The notes under the pieces were generated by a model. It saw nothing but the letters and a program-made list of their open reading frames with translations, was not told the DNA's origin and did not search any database. This document shows positions 36,301 to 46,989 of a DNA stretch of 64,000 bases, piece after piece; the stretch's first letter is position 1, and each line of letters starts with the position of its first letter. The DNA lies in the NCBI GenBank assembly GCA_037954665.1, contig JBBMOL010000016.1, forward strand, positions 8,060,001 to 8,124,000, written 5' to 3'. This DNA is from Laguncularia racemosa. Taxonomy: Eukaryota; Streptophyta; Magnoliopsida; Myrtales; Combretaceae. The translations under genes were made by a program, and so were the position numbers.

Positions 36301-38999
36301 CTACCTCCGGAAGTCACCTAGTTTTCCACATCTCCAATCTAAAAAAAATTATTGGAGACCCTCCATCACATCCTGATCTACCAATAATCAACTAAGGTCG
36401 GCCAATTCCAACACCACAAGCAATCTTGGAGGCACGAAGGACAGATTCACCAGTTGAGGCATTAGTCCATTAGAAAGGCTACTCGCCAACTGAGGCCATG
36501 TGGGAGGACACCACAATGATGTACCAATGTTATCCCTCATTTGCACACAAGGTTATGCACATGGTTGAAGGGGGGAGTGATGATAAGGACCACATAGGCG
36601 TCACACTTTTGCAAAAGTGTACAAGAGGCACCCACGTCCAATAGAGATTTAGAAGTGTATTAGTGGGTCTGTGTAGTTAGGAAGGGAAGACGTGTAAGAG
36701 GAGGTGTAGGGGAACATGTAGGATATTTAGAAGTAGTGAGCATAGAATCAGGAGGACATGATAACAATGTAACTAACAAATTGATCTACCGTACTACTTA
36801 AAGTGGAAACATGGAATGAGAACAAGCATAAGGTTTTATCAACAAAAACTTTTATCCCATGAGGTCCTTGGGTTCTCTCCGAAGAGCCCAAACTTAAGAG
36901 TTAATCATAGGAAAACTAGGTCGTATATCACACAAACAATATTCAAATCCTCCAAACGACTCAAGTTGTTTGAGGACAAGATCACAGACACTTGTTGCTA
37001 ACATATTCAAGAAACGGTACCTTCATGAAATGAAAAAATGACCAAATGGGAAACTTAAACTATGAACAAAATTCCTTTTCTTTTTTAAAAAAAAAAAGAA
37101 AAAAGAAAAAAAAAACACAAAACTAAAAGGTTTAACTACAAGAGCTCATGGAATTAAAGCTGCGTAGGATATAAACAAAACAGACATTAAAAGTAGGGAT
37201 GGAGCCATCACTAAAAGTAGGAGAGTCTAATGTGCAATTAATTTATGGAAAATGATAATGGGCTAATATAGTCCATTCATTGGTATATGGCTCAGTTATG
37301 CTGGTGAGAAGACTTATTAAACATTAACCAAAACTTATACCAAACACTTCAGTATGATAGGGCATTATTAAGGAATACAAGAAAACGGTTTATATAGTAT
37401 TAGTGAAGATGCCATTGACAAAGATAAAATACAGAACCATGGATTTCTAACACTTATTATTAGTTTCTTTATATTGTGTAAGTTACAGAATTAAAGTTTT
37501 AAATAAGTATGTCGTGTCTTCATTTAAAATATAAACAATATTAGAGCAAAAAGTCATAACTCCTAAGTTTACATCCTAGTGCTATTGTTTGAGTCCCTAT
37601 TTCGTTATTCTTATTAATGGACAGTTAGTGTCTCAGTGATGCAAAATATAAAATAACACATATCTACAGGTTTAAGTTTTTGGATTAGTCGATTGTGGCT
37701 CTATTCAAAGTATAACATATGTTCTGCTAATTTCCATACTACCGGCCATACTAAATCTCCAGCAGCTACTCCATTCACAACAATTTCAGGAATATTGCTA
37801 ACAAAATAGTTTACTGTGAAGTGAATACTTGTATTAATGCACCAAAAATGCATAAACTAGAGGCAAACAAAGCATACTTCTCCTCCAGTTCTTTAAAGCG
37901 GCTAGATTTTACTTCCAGTTCCTTTTGTTGTGAGCATACTTCTGCATACTTTTTCTCTGCTTCTTCAGTTGCTGCTTCGAGTTTCCTTTCCTCTTCTTCA
38001 ATCTTTAATTTCTCCTTTAAGAAATCAGCCTCGTTAAGCACATTAAGTGTTTCACCTTCCAATTTCTGAAGACAGGCTTCATATGCTTCAATGTCCCTGT
38101 TCACATCTTCAACCTCTTGATCAAGTTTGTTAGAGAGCACCCTCATGCACTCAAGACATAAAGGTTGCTCAACCTACATATAGCATACACCAATGCACAA
38201 AACAACCCAACAAGAATTTCATTATGAGTAACAACGAGAAGCCAAAACCACACTTTCAGCTTTGCTTATCATTACCTGAGTCTGGGTAGTGGCGAGTTCA
38301 AAAGCACGTTTGAGGATAGTTATTGTAGCATTAAATCCAGAATTGTTGGGCTGCAATGGGACCCCATTACCCCCATCAGATACAGGTAAGTGGGCAGCTC
38401 CTTCTAAGGCAGACTCATTATTATATACAACTACAAAGGACTCGTCCATGGCCTTCCCTAATAGGCTGGCATCAGGGTGCCCTGGATGACGAGGAGGATG
38501 AGTCCCTTGGGGTAGAGGAGGTTTTTGCTTGGGAAGCACAACAAAAGAATTGTCCATGCGAGTGGAACCTATTACACTACTGGTCCCGTGAACTGACGAG
38601 GCATGCATTCCTCCTGCAAAATCGTTAATCCAATGGGGCACGGTTCCATTAACTAAAATTCCATATGCATTTACACAAACTAATCAAAATCATGATCCAC
38701 TGATGCGATGATCAAAATTTTCTTTTTTTCTTTTTTTTTTTCTTTAATGATATACTAATGAATTAATTCAACGGAACAACGAAAGGAAAGCATAATTCGC
38801 GAATTTTGATTGGTGAGATCGTAATCAATGGAGAGAAACCCTAACCGGAGGAGTTCAAGTACTTATCAGCGTAGGAATCGACGCCGACGATGGAGAGAGG
38901 ATGATGACAGTTCTGGCATAACCATCGAGGGAGATTCGGGTCCCCGGCGAAGGGATAGTTCCCTTCCTTATCCTCCGCCGTCTTCGCGTTTTTCATCAT
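18343..38999 (-). CDS. ATG6: Beclin 1 / ATG6 autophagy protein, 498 aa, 9 coding exons
   Basis: ATG6 is the Beclin-1 subunit of the class III PI3-kinase (VPS34) complex that makes PI3P for autophagosome formation and vacuolar sorting. Coding exons, in transcript order: 38846-38999, 38276-38613, 37878-38173, 31578-31626, 31008-31166, 20384-20469, 19784-19855, 18830-18979, 18343-18535. All junctions are GT-AG and phase-consistent; 1497 nt with no internal stop, close to the Arabidopsis length of about 517 aa. Exon 1 (51 codons) encodes LPRWLCQNCHHPLSIVGV. Two CxxC pairs lie at residues 28/31 and 170/173. Residues about 165-280 form the Glu/Lys-rich coiled coil; about 285-485 form the evolutionarily conserved (BARA) domain with EFGTINNFRLGRLP, EWDEINAAWGQACLLL, the aromatic FGPVNLFWSTRYDKAM and CNLKWALYWFIGNTNFQP. 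The ATG at 38999 is followed directly by a second ATG. Introns 3 (6.25 kb) and 5 (10.5 kb) are swollen by retroelements, yet splice sites look normal. Identification is firm. Confidence 0.97.
21619..21955 (+). repeat. 5' LTR of the internally deleted gypsy element
   Basis: Aligns along its whole length with 22840-23175. It contains an ACCTATATAAAGGGG core-promoter-like box near 21780. Its first two bases read AG where the 3' LTR has the expected TG, a likely point change. It ends in ..ACATAACA. Confidence 0.9.
21980..22835 (+). pseudogene. Gypsy gag fragment fused to integrase C-terminus and chromodomain remnant
   Basis: About 22205-22440 encodes a Retrotrans_gag-like piece (FLTYDGTDDPFGWLKRCEKF, then AAFHLLGEAQLWFDQVEQE) with several TAG stops. 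From 22439 the frame becomes the gypsy integrase C-terminal region (YFGPFRIIAKVGHVAYKLEL, IHDVFHVSLLKEF). It runs to 22729, where a TAG stop (22727-22729) interrupts a chromodomain-like end (WAGGAQEDATWEHIANFQEAY). The junction near 22440 removes about 3 kb of normal pol. Stops preclude function. Confidence 0.8.
22840..23175 (+). repeat. 3' LTR of the internally deleted gypsy element
   Basis: Begins TGATATGGATGCC after a purine tract and ends ..ACATAACA. Near-identical to 21619-21955 apart from scattered substitutions and short indels. Confidence 0.9.
24838..25027 (-). mobile_element. LINE-B short copy: 190-bp 5'-truncated LINE
   Basis: Reads (plus strand) T-run, GGATAAGGTAAATTTTATTG and then about 170 bp that closely match 25063-25220 of the neighbouring full-length LINE. 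It is flanked by the target-site duplication TAGTTGTGCTTT (24826-24837) and TAGTTATGCTTT (25028-25039), so it is an independent insertion into the LINE-A 3' UTR. It contains only 3' UTR and the last bases of ORF2. On the ATG6-sense strand it carries CAATAAAAT, a possible poly(A) signal. Confidence 0.85.
25179..28718 (-). pseudogene. LINE-B ORF2: endonuclease, reverse transcriptase, zf-RVT (decayed)
   Basis: Starts MHIAAWNVKSLNDP. The apurinic-type endonuclease domain shows LLETKV (about 28620), VLGDFNTTISP (about 28290) and SDHSLAITYI (about 28040). A TAA stop at 28458-28460 breaks it, and a frameshift occurs near 27660-27715. The RT domain shows GDRNTSFFHKIVRNL, APGPDGYTAKFFK, FRPIACCNVIYKAISK, REQAAFIPERRITDN, KVDLQKAFDTIKWDF (catalytic Asp), LRQGDPLSPYLFVLGM and an intact FADD box at 26649-26660. 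The C-terminal zf-RVT reads CFLCQQSQEDHTHLFFNC (about 25410-25490). In life it would nick the target DNA and prime cDNA synthesis on the LINE RNA. Relatively few lesions suggest it is younger than LINE-A. Confidence 0.9.
28739..30307 (-). pseudogene. LINE-B ORF1: nucleic-acid-binding protein with DUF4283-like domain (decayed)
   Basis: Begins METFGNRQSGTHS, with a Thr/Ser/Pro-rich N-terminal part. A C/G homopolymer at about 29959-29970 breaks the frame. After it a DUF4283-like domain reads FDFPLWFIPP, then NYWETTLVGYFLGRRIPYQL, and GLPLDKPQLTKLPIWAQLTG (about 29880-29500). A zinc-knuckle-like GFPLGVVSV/C-x-H region (about 29300-29265) is damaged. The C-terminus is highly basic (RRKKKARKRRRFFT, ends 28739), possibly a nuclear targeting tail. 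ORF1 proteins of plant LINEs coat the element RNA. Confidence 0.75.
30761..30809. repeat. Poly(A) run flanked by a 20-bp direct duplication
   Basis: ATTATGCATCACTTTCAAAA at 30761-30780 is repeated at 30790-30809, with an A-run (30777-30790) between. The form is that of a target-site duplication around a bare poly(A) tail, about 190 bp outside LINE-A in ATG6 intron 5. Confidence 0.85.
31939..32359 (+). repeat. 5' LTR of the intron-3 gypsy element
   Basis: Matches 36581-37003 almost along its whole length with scattered substitutions and short indels, indicating an insertion that is not recent. Confidence 0.93.
32382..36550 (+). pseudogene. Gypsy gag-pol (PR, RT, RNase H, IN, chromodomain), decayed
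   Basis: Domains in order: gag from the ATG at 32382 (coiled start, then FPKYNGNEDPLG and ATFHLKGDSQLWLL), damaged zinc knuckle CFNCKEPFTVGYGCK (about 33210), protease DSGSTHSF (about 33426), RT with FEFFIMPFGLTNTPLTFQ and FFDDIL (about 34350), RNase H (DFDHSFMVECDALDKGLGVV), integrase (GFVDGLSN to SNGQTEVVNKTLEMYLRCF) and a chromodomain-like end (DSPVEALVHW, EAMWEDTTMMYQCYP). In-frame TAG codons at 34197-34199, 35755-35757, 35815-35817 and 36199-36201 sit where relatives have Gln or Trp. The pattern is typical of C-to-T decay at methylated sites. It is not functional. Confidence 0.9.
36581..37003 (+). repeat. 3' LTR of the intron-3 gypsy element
   Basis: Second copy of the LTR, followed directly by the TATTC target duplication. 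Confidence 0.93.
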
Positions 39000-39140
39000 C
39001 GTCTTCGTCTTCCGCTGCTCTACTTCGACTCAAAGAAAAGACCTTCCTTTTCCTTAAATAAATCTCGCGTTGGATTGTAACAAACCGCACCTGATCCGAT
39101 CACAAATATAGCCAAATCTTTATTTAAAATGGTTACCATT
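39000..39140 (-). promoter_or_regulatory. Probable ATG6 5' UTR and core promoter
   Basis: Immediately upstream of the ATG6 start codon. On the minus strand a GCTATATTTG box at about 39103-39112 lies about 105 bp before the ATG and could be a TATA element. The sequence between is less AT-rich than its surroundings. No upstream exon is needed to complete the protein. The assignment rests only on position and this box. Confidence 0.35.
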
Positions 39141-41199
39141 ATTCATATCTACATCTATTGTATTTTAAGGTAATTCCTTGTGGGTGGATGATTATTTAAT
39201 CCATCATCTACTCTCCAGATAAAAATTAAATAATTAATTATATCGATTTAAATTTTTCAATAGTCAAATCAAACGATAATTAGATGATTCCACCAAAGAG
39301 ATTGGAATCGTAAAATAATCTATATTTCTCGTTACTATTTTGTGTTTTTATTTAAAATTTATTACATTTATATTTATTATAATTTTTACTTACAAGTAAT
39401 ATTAATGTAATAATATTTCTAACTTGAGAACGAAAAAAAAAAAAAAAAAAGGTATTGTTGCTGCGGATTTTATATCCTACCGACACTTACTAGTACTTAC
39501 GCACAGTCATTTTTATTTTTGCATACACTAATTTTGAGAACAAAAATATTTGTATAATTGGATAATAAAAATTCTCATTTGGATAAACCTTGCATGGTAT
39601 TGTCATGTGCTTTATGTCCCAAGACACTTGACATCGACAACACTATCGTGTATTCCTATGCATGATAAGAACATATGAGCCATAAAACTTATTACTACAA
39701 TTCACAACATATATAGTAAATTATATATATTTCTCTTCCAAATTCCAAATAATAATCATCTGCCTCTAAATACAAATTTCTTATTAAATTATAAATAAAA
39801 AAAATCCTAAATCTAATTCACACTAACAATTACCAAAATTGTAATTCAATTAAATATTAATAATTTTCATAACTCGATATCATATTCTTCTATAATCAGA
39901 AATCATAAAACCAACCATGGTTGTATGTACTCACACTAAATATCATATTCTAGATAGTTGTAGTATCAACTTTTCATAAATAATCTACACCTAAATGTAA
40001 ATATCCACACATAAGTGAGATATAAAGCATGTTAGTGAGAAAACCTCATACACACAATACATTGCATGCATATCTAAATGGATATATATTAATGCAACAA
40101 ACTATACAAAGAGCAAGTTTAGGCTTGGTTAATAATCTTGTTTAGGTTAGCAGTATCAAGTATAAACAAATCTAGTGTCCCTAGAAAAACTAGAAAGTTA
40201 AATCTGGATCTTTATATCCCAATAGTGCAAAAGTCAAATTATCTTATTTTAGATTACCACTTGTATTAGTCACAAGTTAGCCAATTTACTGTTACTTTCA
40301 CAATAGCATCTCATTTCACTAGTATAACCCATAAACATCTTCTCTTTAAAAGGTTCGATCTATATCAAAGAAGTTTGACATATTGACAACTCACTTGCCC
40401 ATAAGCTTTGATTCAACGTATAAACTATTAGTCATTCAATTAAAAATATGCTCAACTTTCAATAGATGACGAACATCTAATCCATGACTTGCTTATTCAA
40501 TTGGGCAATGCTACTGCAAACAACAGACACAATTAATGGTCGAATAGTTACTTGGTTGCCTATCTAATTCTCCACACACAAGCAACAAACAAAAATAGTC
40601 TATGTACTTAGAATCAACTTAACAATTTGCAAACAATTCAACTTTGATGGAAATCTTACAATTATGCACAAAACAATAAATTAATACCTTAATTATATTA
40701 AGAGATTGCGATCCTCGCTCTAAAATCCCATGATAGCTTAAATTAGTTAGCTACAAACAAATTAGTCAACTAGATCTTATGCAACACAAAGTGGCCAACC
40801 ACTTTTTAAATATAGTTGACCATTTTTTTTTTCCAATTTCTACTAGTACCATCAAATATGACAAAAAGTAAGGGAATTAAAGCAACAAAAAGAGCTTATT
40901 ATAAAAATAAGGAAGCTCAATTTTCCATCTAATAGTCCACTTCAAAGGTATTCCTTTGTTTAAGTTAGATATGGTTGTTGCAATTCTAGTAATGTGTTGT
41001 ATCCATTCTTTATAGTATTAATAAAGTGAAAACAAGACATTAAAGAGCCAAAACACTAATTGTGTCTATCTCATATCATCTATAATATGATTTTCAAACC
41101 CAAACTTATACATTATAGTTTAGTCATATCCTAATAGTTTGGTCAAGGTTTTTATCCCCCTTAAGGGTATGTATGATTTGTGTCAAAATCTTCTTTGAA
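39141..41199. other. AT-rich intergenic DNA upstream of ATG6
   Basis: No coding exon, RNA gene or retroelement protein was recognised. There is an A-run at about 39434-39451. The part nearest 39141 presumably contains the ATG6 distal promoter. Confidence 0.6.
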
Positions 41200-42002
41200 C
41201 TTATATGATGAATATGAATAATAAAGTGAGAACCCAATATATATTGGCACCATCTATGTAGGGCTTCAATAATAACATGTAACTCACAAGCATAAGCCGA
41301 AGTTAAGTGTAACTATGAGGCCGAAGTTAAGTGTAACTATGGAGGGCAACTTCTTAGTAAAGTAAGGCATAAAGTGATTAGATTGTAATAAAACTACACC
41401 AGCTCTAGTACCTGATGGATTTATTTCTATCATAATCCTTTATGAAAATTAAAATAAAAAAACGATTATATAGGGGCATTATTTAATGGGCCTTTAAGCT
41501 TTTCAAAAGTAAAAATAACATCCTCATTCCAATCAAAACCATCTTTCTATAACATCTTTTCTAAACTTGCAATAAATGCATAGTCTTTAGAAGGTGTTAA
41601 TAATAGCTTGATAGTCCCAATAAAGCTTTCAACTACTCCATTGTATTAGGAAGTGGCCAATCACATACTAGCTCCACTTTGGTTAGTTTAAGAGATACCA
41701 CTTGTGTGAAAACAATGTGACCTACATATTCAATTATTTCTTGCCTAAAATAACACTTTGCATTCTATCAGATAAAATAAATTGTCCAATAGTGCTTGAA
41801 GAACAATAAACAAATGTTCATCATGCAACTTAAAGTAAGGTTATAAATTGTTATGCCATCAAAAAAATACAATGACAGACTTCTACAAGTATTGTTGGAA
41901 AACTTTGTTCATGATAGATTGAAATGCAATTGTTGCATTACTCAATTAAATGGCATTACAAGAAATTTGTAATGTCCTTTATGTGTGAGAAAAGCAGTCT
42001 TT
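41200..42002 (-). pseudogene. Ty3/gypsy pol remnant: RNase H and second half of RT
   Basis: Read on the minus strand from 42002 down: KTAFLTHKGHYKFLVMPFN (RT core), YVGHIVFTQVVSLKLTKVEL and CDWPLPNTME (RT end to RNase H linker), then an RNase H-like stretch near 41230-41340 (ACELHVIIEALHRWCQYILG). A 24-bp in-place tandem duplication (GCCGAAGTTAAGTGTAACTA) lies at about 41297-41344. Its N-terminal half continues at 47266-47800, beyond a copia element, so one old gypsy element was split. Confidence 0.8.
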
Positions 42003-42285
42003 ACTATGTGTAGGAAATCTAAACACGTGTTTCCTTGCATTTTTCCTTGTCCATATTTGTTAGTTTGCTAATATGTGTATTTTTTTTTGTTTTTCATTGT
42101 ATTTTTTGTATTTATCTTAAATTATATTAGATTAGTTACAAGTTTTTTCAAGTTATATGTAGATTTATGTTAGTTGTTGTTTTTTAGGAGATTAGATATG
42201 TTTCAAGATGGAAACTCTTGTATTTATTTCAAAGTTCTGCAACAAATAAGATAAATGAATTCTTTACATTTTTGTATCATTTCTT
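42003..42285 (+). repeat. 5' LTR of the copia element (approximate ends)
   Basis: Shares AAATCTAAACAYGTGTTTCC, the TTAGATTAGTTACAAG block and CAACAAATAAGATRAATGAA with 46990-47265. The copies are clearly diverged, pointing to an old insertion. Confidence 0.75.
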
Positions 42286-42334
42286 TATGGTATCAAAGCT
42301 CAAGTTTATTTATATTGACTAGAACTAACTCACT

Positions 42335-45300
42335 ATGAGCAACCCCGTCTCAAATCGAGCAAGAGGAATCTCAAGGAATCAAATACTAGTTTGGTACATT
42401 CCTAAAATCTTAATTGATAGGAGCAGAAGTGGGTCTCAAAACCCAATGTCCTCCTTAGTTTATCATCACAACCTTCATATTACACAACACAAATCAAATG
42501 GAGCAAATTTTTTATAATAGTTTCAATAAGTGAAGTTAGTGAAACGTAGTCATGGGAAACTTGGGTACTTGACTAGCACCAGTAAGGCTTCAAACACCAA
42601 TTCTAAAGAATTTATAGTTTGGGAGGCTGAGAATTCACTTAGAATGGTTGGGCTCATAAACTTAATGGAGTTAAGGATTAGTAAAATATATCTATTCTCT
42701 GAAACGGCTAAGGAAATATGAGAGAATGTTCAAGAAGTCTATTGTGACTTGGAGAATACTTCCCATTGTTTCGAAATTCAGTCAAAATCATGAACAACTA
42801 CCTAAGGTAATATGAATGTCACTAAGTACTTTAACATTTTTAAGGAATTTTGGCAAGAAATGAATATGTTTTATGATTTTGATTAGAAATGCAATGAATA
42901 TAGCATCAAATATAAAAAGATGTTAAAAAAATGATAGGATTTTTAATTTGTTGCAAGGCTTAAATGTTGATCTTAATGAAGTAAAGGGTTATCTTTTGAG
43001 AAAACAACCCTTACCTAACCTTGAGGAGGTTTTTGTTGAAGTAAGAAGGGAAGAAAGTTGACGAGGAGCGTCGGTGTCCCCCCCAACCATAAGAAATGAG
43101 TGCATCTACATTAGCACTAATGATGGAAAAATTAAAAGACACACACTCTAAGCAAAAACACTACTAAGATCTCTGTCTTTAATAAAACCACACTAGGGAA
43201 ACTTGTTGGAAGCTACATAGTAGACCTAACCATCCAAAATTCTAGCAGAAAAGAGTGAATCAAACTCAAAAAAGAACACAGATTGTTGAGGCAAATCAAA
43301 ATCAACCTTACAATGTGAGTTTTGATGTAATGTTCTCCTTTGATTAGATTGCACTCCAACAACTTCTTGGTTAGGTGCAAGTCTCCTCAAAAGAAAGTAA
43401 GGGAAGTGAAATTTCTTTAGTTGCCACTACAAAAAAGGTAGCTTTGTTACTATACCCCCAAATGCTAGATGTAACTATTGGATTATTGATAGTGGAGCCT
43501 ATAACTACATGTGTAATACTATCTAGTTGTTTGAGTGAACTAGCCCTTATGATAATTTTGAAAGAATATCAATAGCTAATGGTGAATTTGTGACAACTAA
43601 AGGCAAGAGTATAGTGAACTTGGAAAATTTAATGCTAATTGATACTCTCTTTATTATAAGCTTCAATATAATTTATTATCTATCAATAAATTGGCTAGAG
43701 ATTTGGATTACCGAGTAATTTTCTCTTCTACTTGCTGTGTTTTGAGGACCCGTCTTTAGGGAGGATGATTGACAACACTAAAGGAACTAATGGCCTTGTC
43801 TATATCTCAAGATTAAGATCTAAGGTAAAAAAAAAAAAAAAATTAGAGTCTAGGTCTCTTATGTCAATTTCAAGTGAGTTAAACGTATTGCTATAGCATA
43901 AACATCTTGGACATCTAAGTTCTATGTATTTAAGTTACTTGTATCTTGATTTACTAAAAAAATAAAATAGTTAGTGATTTCCATTGTGACACTTGCATCA
44001 TGGAAAAACTATTAAATGATTCTTATCACATCTAACTTTACAAACCATCTAGACCTTTTTATTTAATTCATAGTGACATTTGGGATCCATCTTGCATCTT
44101 AACACATATTGATCACGAATGGTTTGCAACTTTCATCAATGATCATTCTCATGTTTGTTAGGTATTTGTTCTTAAGAAGTAAAAAAATTGCCAATTATTT
44201 AGAAACTTTCATAAATTTGTCTCTACTATGTTTCAAGAAACTATTTAGATACTTTGAACTGATAATGGGAAGGAGTATTTCTCTAATGAGTATAAATAAT
44301 ACCTTAGAGAAAATGGGATAATTCACCAAAGTTCATATACTTATACTCCTCAACAAAATGGAGTAGCTAAACCCAAGAATATGCATCTCCTTGAAATTGC
44401 TAGGTCCATAATGTTTGAATATTTTGTTCCAAACTACCTTTGGGAGGAAGCAATGTTAACTGCTATTTATTTAGCAAATACAGTTCCATCTAAGGGCTTG
44501 AACTTCATAACACCTTTAAGTGTTCTTGTTAAGTCTCATCCAAAGGTTAATCTTCTCAACTCTCTCTCCCTTCAAGTCTTTAGCTGCACATTATTTATCC
44601 TAAATAATACTCCTAACAAACAAAAATTTGATTCAAGAGCTCTCAAGTGTGTTTTCATTGGCTATTCTTCCTCTTAAAAGGGATACAAATGCTACTATCT
44701 TCCTATAAAAAAAAGGGGTTTTGTTACTACTTATGTTACATGGTTTGAGGATCGACCAAGGGGAGTCAATGGGATCGAGTAAACAAGAGGGTTTATACCT
44801 TTTACCAGATTACTAGCCTACACACATCTCTATAGGTCAGACCTATTTTAGATGTATTAGATGAAGTTAGCCTAGATTATATAGGTAATAATTCTTCTCA
44901 AGCAATCTACAACAATCCAAAAACTATTTTGAGTTAAAGTCTTTACCAACCTTAGAAAGTGTTTCAAACTAACCCCACCCTAAGGTAGATGATCTACCAA
45001 TTGTGTTGAGGAAAGAGAGAAGGGGATGTGCAAAGGTGACGCAGCGCGGAAAGCGTAACGAAAAGAATCCGAATATAGATTGGTTTCACAACAATAAAGA
45101 ATAACTTTTTGATGCCAACTCTGATTGCGCACAACCGATGAACGGAGAAAAAAATCTTTCTCAAAGTGTATTTCAACGTATAATAAAACATAACCCTAAA
45201 ATAATCTGACATCAGTATTTATACTACCCTATAAAAATACACGAAAAGGGAAATATACATGTACACGTGAAAATAAATATTACTATACATGTCTATTATC

Positions 45301-46980
45301 TATCGCGTACACGGCCGTGCCTCCCAGCCGTGTATGATTCTGTGAATGTTCCTGACCGAATACACAACCGTGTCCTTGGCCGTGACTCCCACTGTGTATG
45401 ATTCTGTGGGATACCTTGATCGAGTACACGGTCGTGCCTCAGGTCGTGTGTAGAGACCGTGTATGCTTCTGTGAGTTCCTTTCACTCATTACACGGCCGT
45501 GTAACAAGCCGTGCATCAACCCGTGTCTCCTGTATCTCCATCAAAAGGGATATGCCAAGTATCCGATTTCTAACTATGTGACTTATTTGAGATTATCTTC
45601 TAATTATAAAGCTAGTTTAGCTAGAGTGGATGAGGAAGTAATTTTAAGAGACATTTGGGAAGCAATGAAAAAACCACAGTGGAGAGAGGCTATTTTAGAA
45701 GAAATGAGGGCTTTATATCAAAATAAAACTTGGGATGTTGTGAATTTTTTGACCGGGAAAAAGATTGTTGGAAGTAAATGGGTTTTTAATATCAAACATA
45801 AATTTGATAGGAGTATTAAGAAATATAAAGCAAGGTTAGTTGCTCAAGGTTATACACAAGTATATAGCAAAGATTATGAAGAAACATTTGCTCTGGTAGA
45901 GAAATTAAATTCCATTAGAATGATATTGTCTCTTACAGCAAATTTAGATTGGCAATTACATCAATTAGGTGTGAAAATTGCATTTCTTAATGGGGACTTA
46001 GAAGAGGAAATCTACATGAAGATGGCACCTGGTTTCACTTAAGGAAGTAAAGTGTGTACGTTGAATAAATCCCTTTATGGGCTAAAATAGTTTTCTAAGG
46101 CATGGTTTACTAAATTAAAGAACATAATAGTTTGGTTAGGATACAAACAAAGTGAAGCTAAACATACGTTGTTTATTAAAGTGGGAGCAAATTAACTAAA
46201 ATCTATTTTAATTGTGTATGTGGATGGCATTATTATTATAGGAGATGATGTTGGGGAAATTGCTTGATTGAAGAGAAAGATCAAGAAGGAATTTGAAATC
46301 AGGAATAGGGAATTAAAGTTCTTTCTAAGAATGGAAGTGGCTAGGAGTATGCGAGGTATTTTCATTAACTAAAGGAAATATGTGCTAGATCTACTAAAGA
46401 AAGTAGGTAAGATTTGCTATAAACCAACTAGTACTCCCTTAACCTCAAAATTGGAAATTTTGTGTGATAGAAGAAGCTCCTCTAGTAGATAAAGGCTAGT
46501 TGGGAGACCGATATATTTATCTCTTACCCATCTTGTCCTAACCTATTCTATCAATCTAGTCAACTAGGCTATGCATGATCCTAATAGACATCTCTTGAAT
46601 GGAGTGAATCATATCCTAAGGTATCTCAAGGGAAGCTAAGGAAAAGGTCTTCTTATTTAAAAGACAATAAATAGAGACCTTGAAGCCTGGTGGATGTTAA
46701 TTGAGGTGGTGATATATTTGATAGTAAATCGACTTCTAGTTATTGCAACAAACTATGGGGCAATCTTGTAATTTGGAAGAGTAAAAAGTAGTTAATGGTG
46801 GCCTAGAGGTTAAATATAAAGCTATTGCTTGAGGAATATGTGAAGTGGTTTGGATTCAAAGATTGTTGAAGGGATTTAGAAGTTGAAGCTGCAAATGTAC
46901 AACTATATTATGATAGTAGATCGACCTTAAGTATTGTGAAGAACCCAATTCAACACAAACACATGAAACATGTTCGACTT
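42335..46980 (+). pseudogene. Copia gag-pol polyprotein remnant
   Basis: Recognisable pieces: protease-like WIIDSGAYNYMCN (about 43479), integrase with DNGKEYFSNEY and GIIHQSSYTYTPQQNGVAK (about 44255-44370) and RSIMFEYFVPNYLWEEAML, then RT with WREAILEEMRALYQNKTWDV, GSKWVFNIKHK, KARLVAQGYTQ and AFLNGDLEEEIYMKMAPGF (45680-46040). The RT active site at about 46214 reads YVDG instead of YVDD, removing a catalytic Asp. Many stops and frameshifts occur, and a solo LTR (45037-45543) separates the IN-RT linker. Not functional. Confidence 0.85.
45037..45543. mobile_element. Solo LTR (507 bp) with ACACGGCCGTG motifs, inside the copia element
   Basis: Begins TGACGCAGCG and ends CTCCATCA, flanked by a perfect 5-bp duplication AAAGG (45032-45036 and 45544-45548). 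Removing it with one AAAGG restores a continuous copia frame (RGCAKGYAKYPISNYV). Its right half carries repeated variants of the palindrome ACACGGCCGTGT, alternating with GTGTATGATTCTGTG (about 45305-45520). No internal element sequence or second LTR is present, so it looks like the product of LTR-LTR recombination. Element family and orientation are unknown. Confidence 0.85.
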
Positions 46981-46989
46981 AATTGAAAA

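Larger units (their letters stand above)
31939..37003 (+). mobile_element. Complete-length Ty3/gypsy chromovirus-like element in ATG6 intron 3
   Basis: LTRs (31939-32359 and 36581-37003) begin TGATAAGGACC and end ..GCTAACA. A perfect 5-bp target-site duplication TATTC lies at 31934-31938 and 37004-37008. The primer-binding site TGGTATCAGAGC (32363-32374) matches the initiator tRNA-Met type, and a purine tract (GAAGGGGGGAGTGA) precedes the 3' LTR. The gag-PR-RT-RNaseH-IN-chromodomain order is complete at 5.07 kb, but stops abound. It is antisense to ATG6. Without it, intron 3 would be about 1.2 kb. Confidence 0.95.

Noticed and set aside
38828..39061. Arg/Ser-rich 77-codon plus-strand ORF
   Set aside because: It is the antisense shadow of ATG6 exon 1 (38846-38999), whose minus-strand frame encodes the conserved WLCQNCHHPLSIVGV segment.
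45305..45520. Regularly spaced ACACGGCCGTG repeats suggesting a CRISPR-like array
   Set aside because: Plant nuclear context, degenerate units, irregular spacers, and the whole lies inside a TG..CA solo LTR with a 5-bp target duplication.
45398..46042. A 214-codon ORF with unusual Cys-rich N-terminus before copia RT
   Set aside because: The N-terminal part is translated solo LTR sequence that happens to run into the copia RT frame; it is not a real fusion gene.
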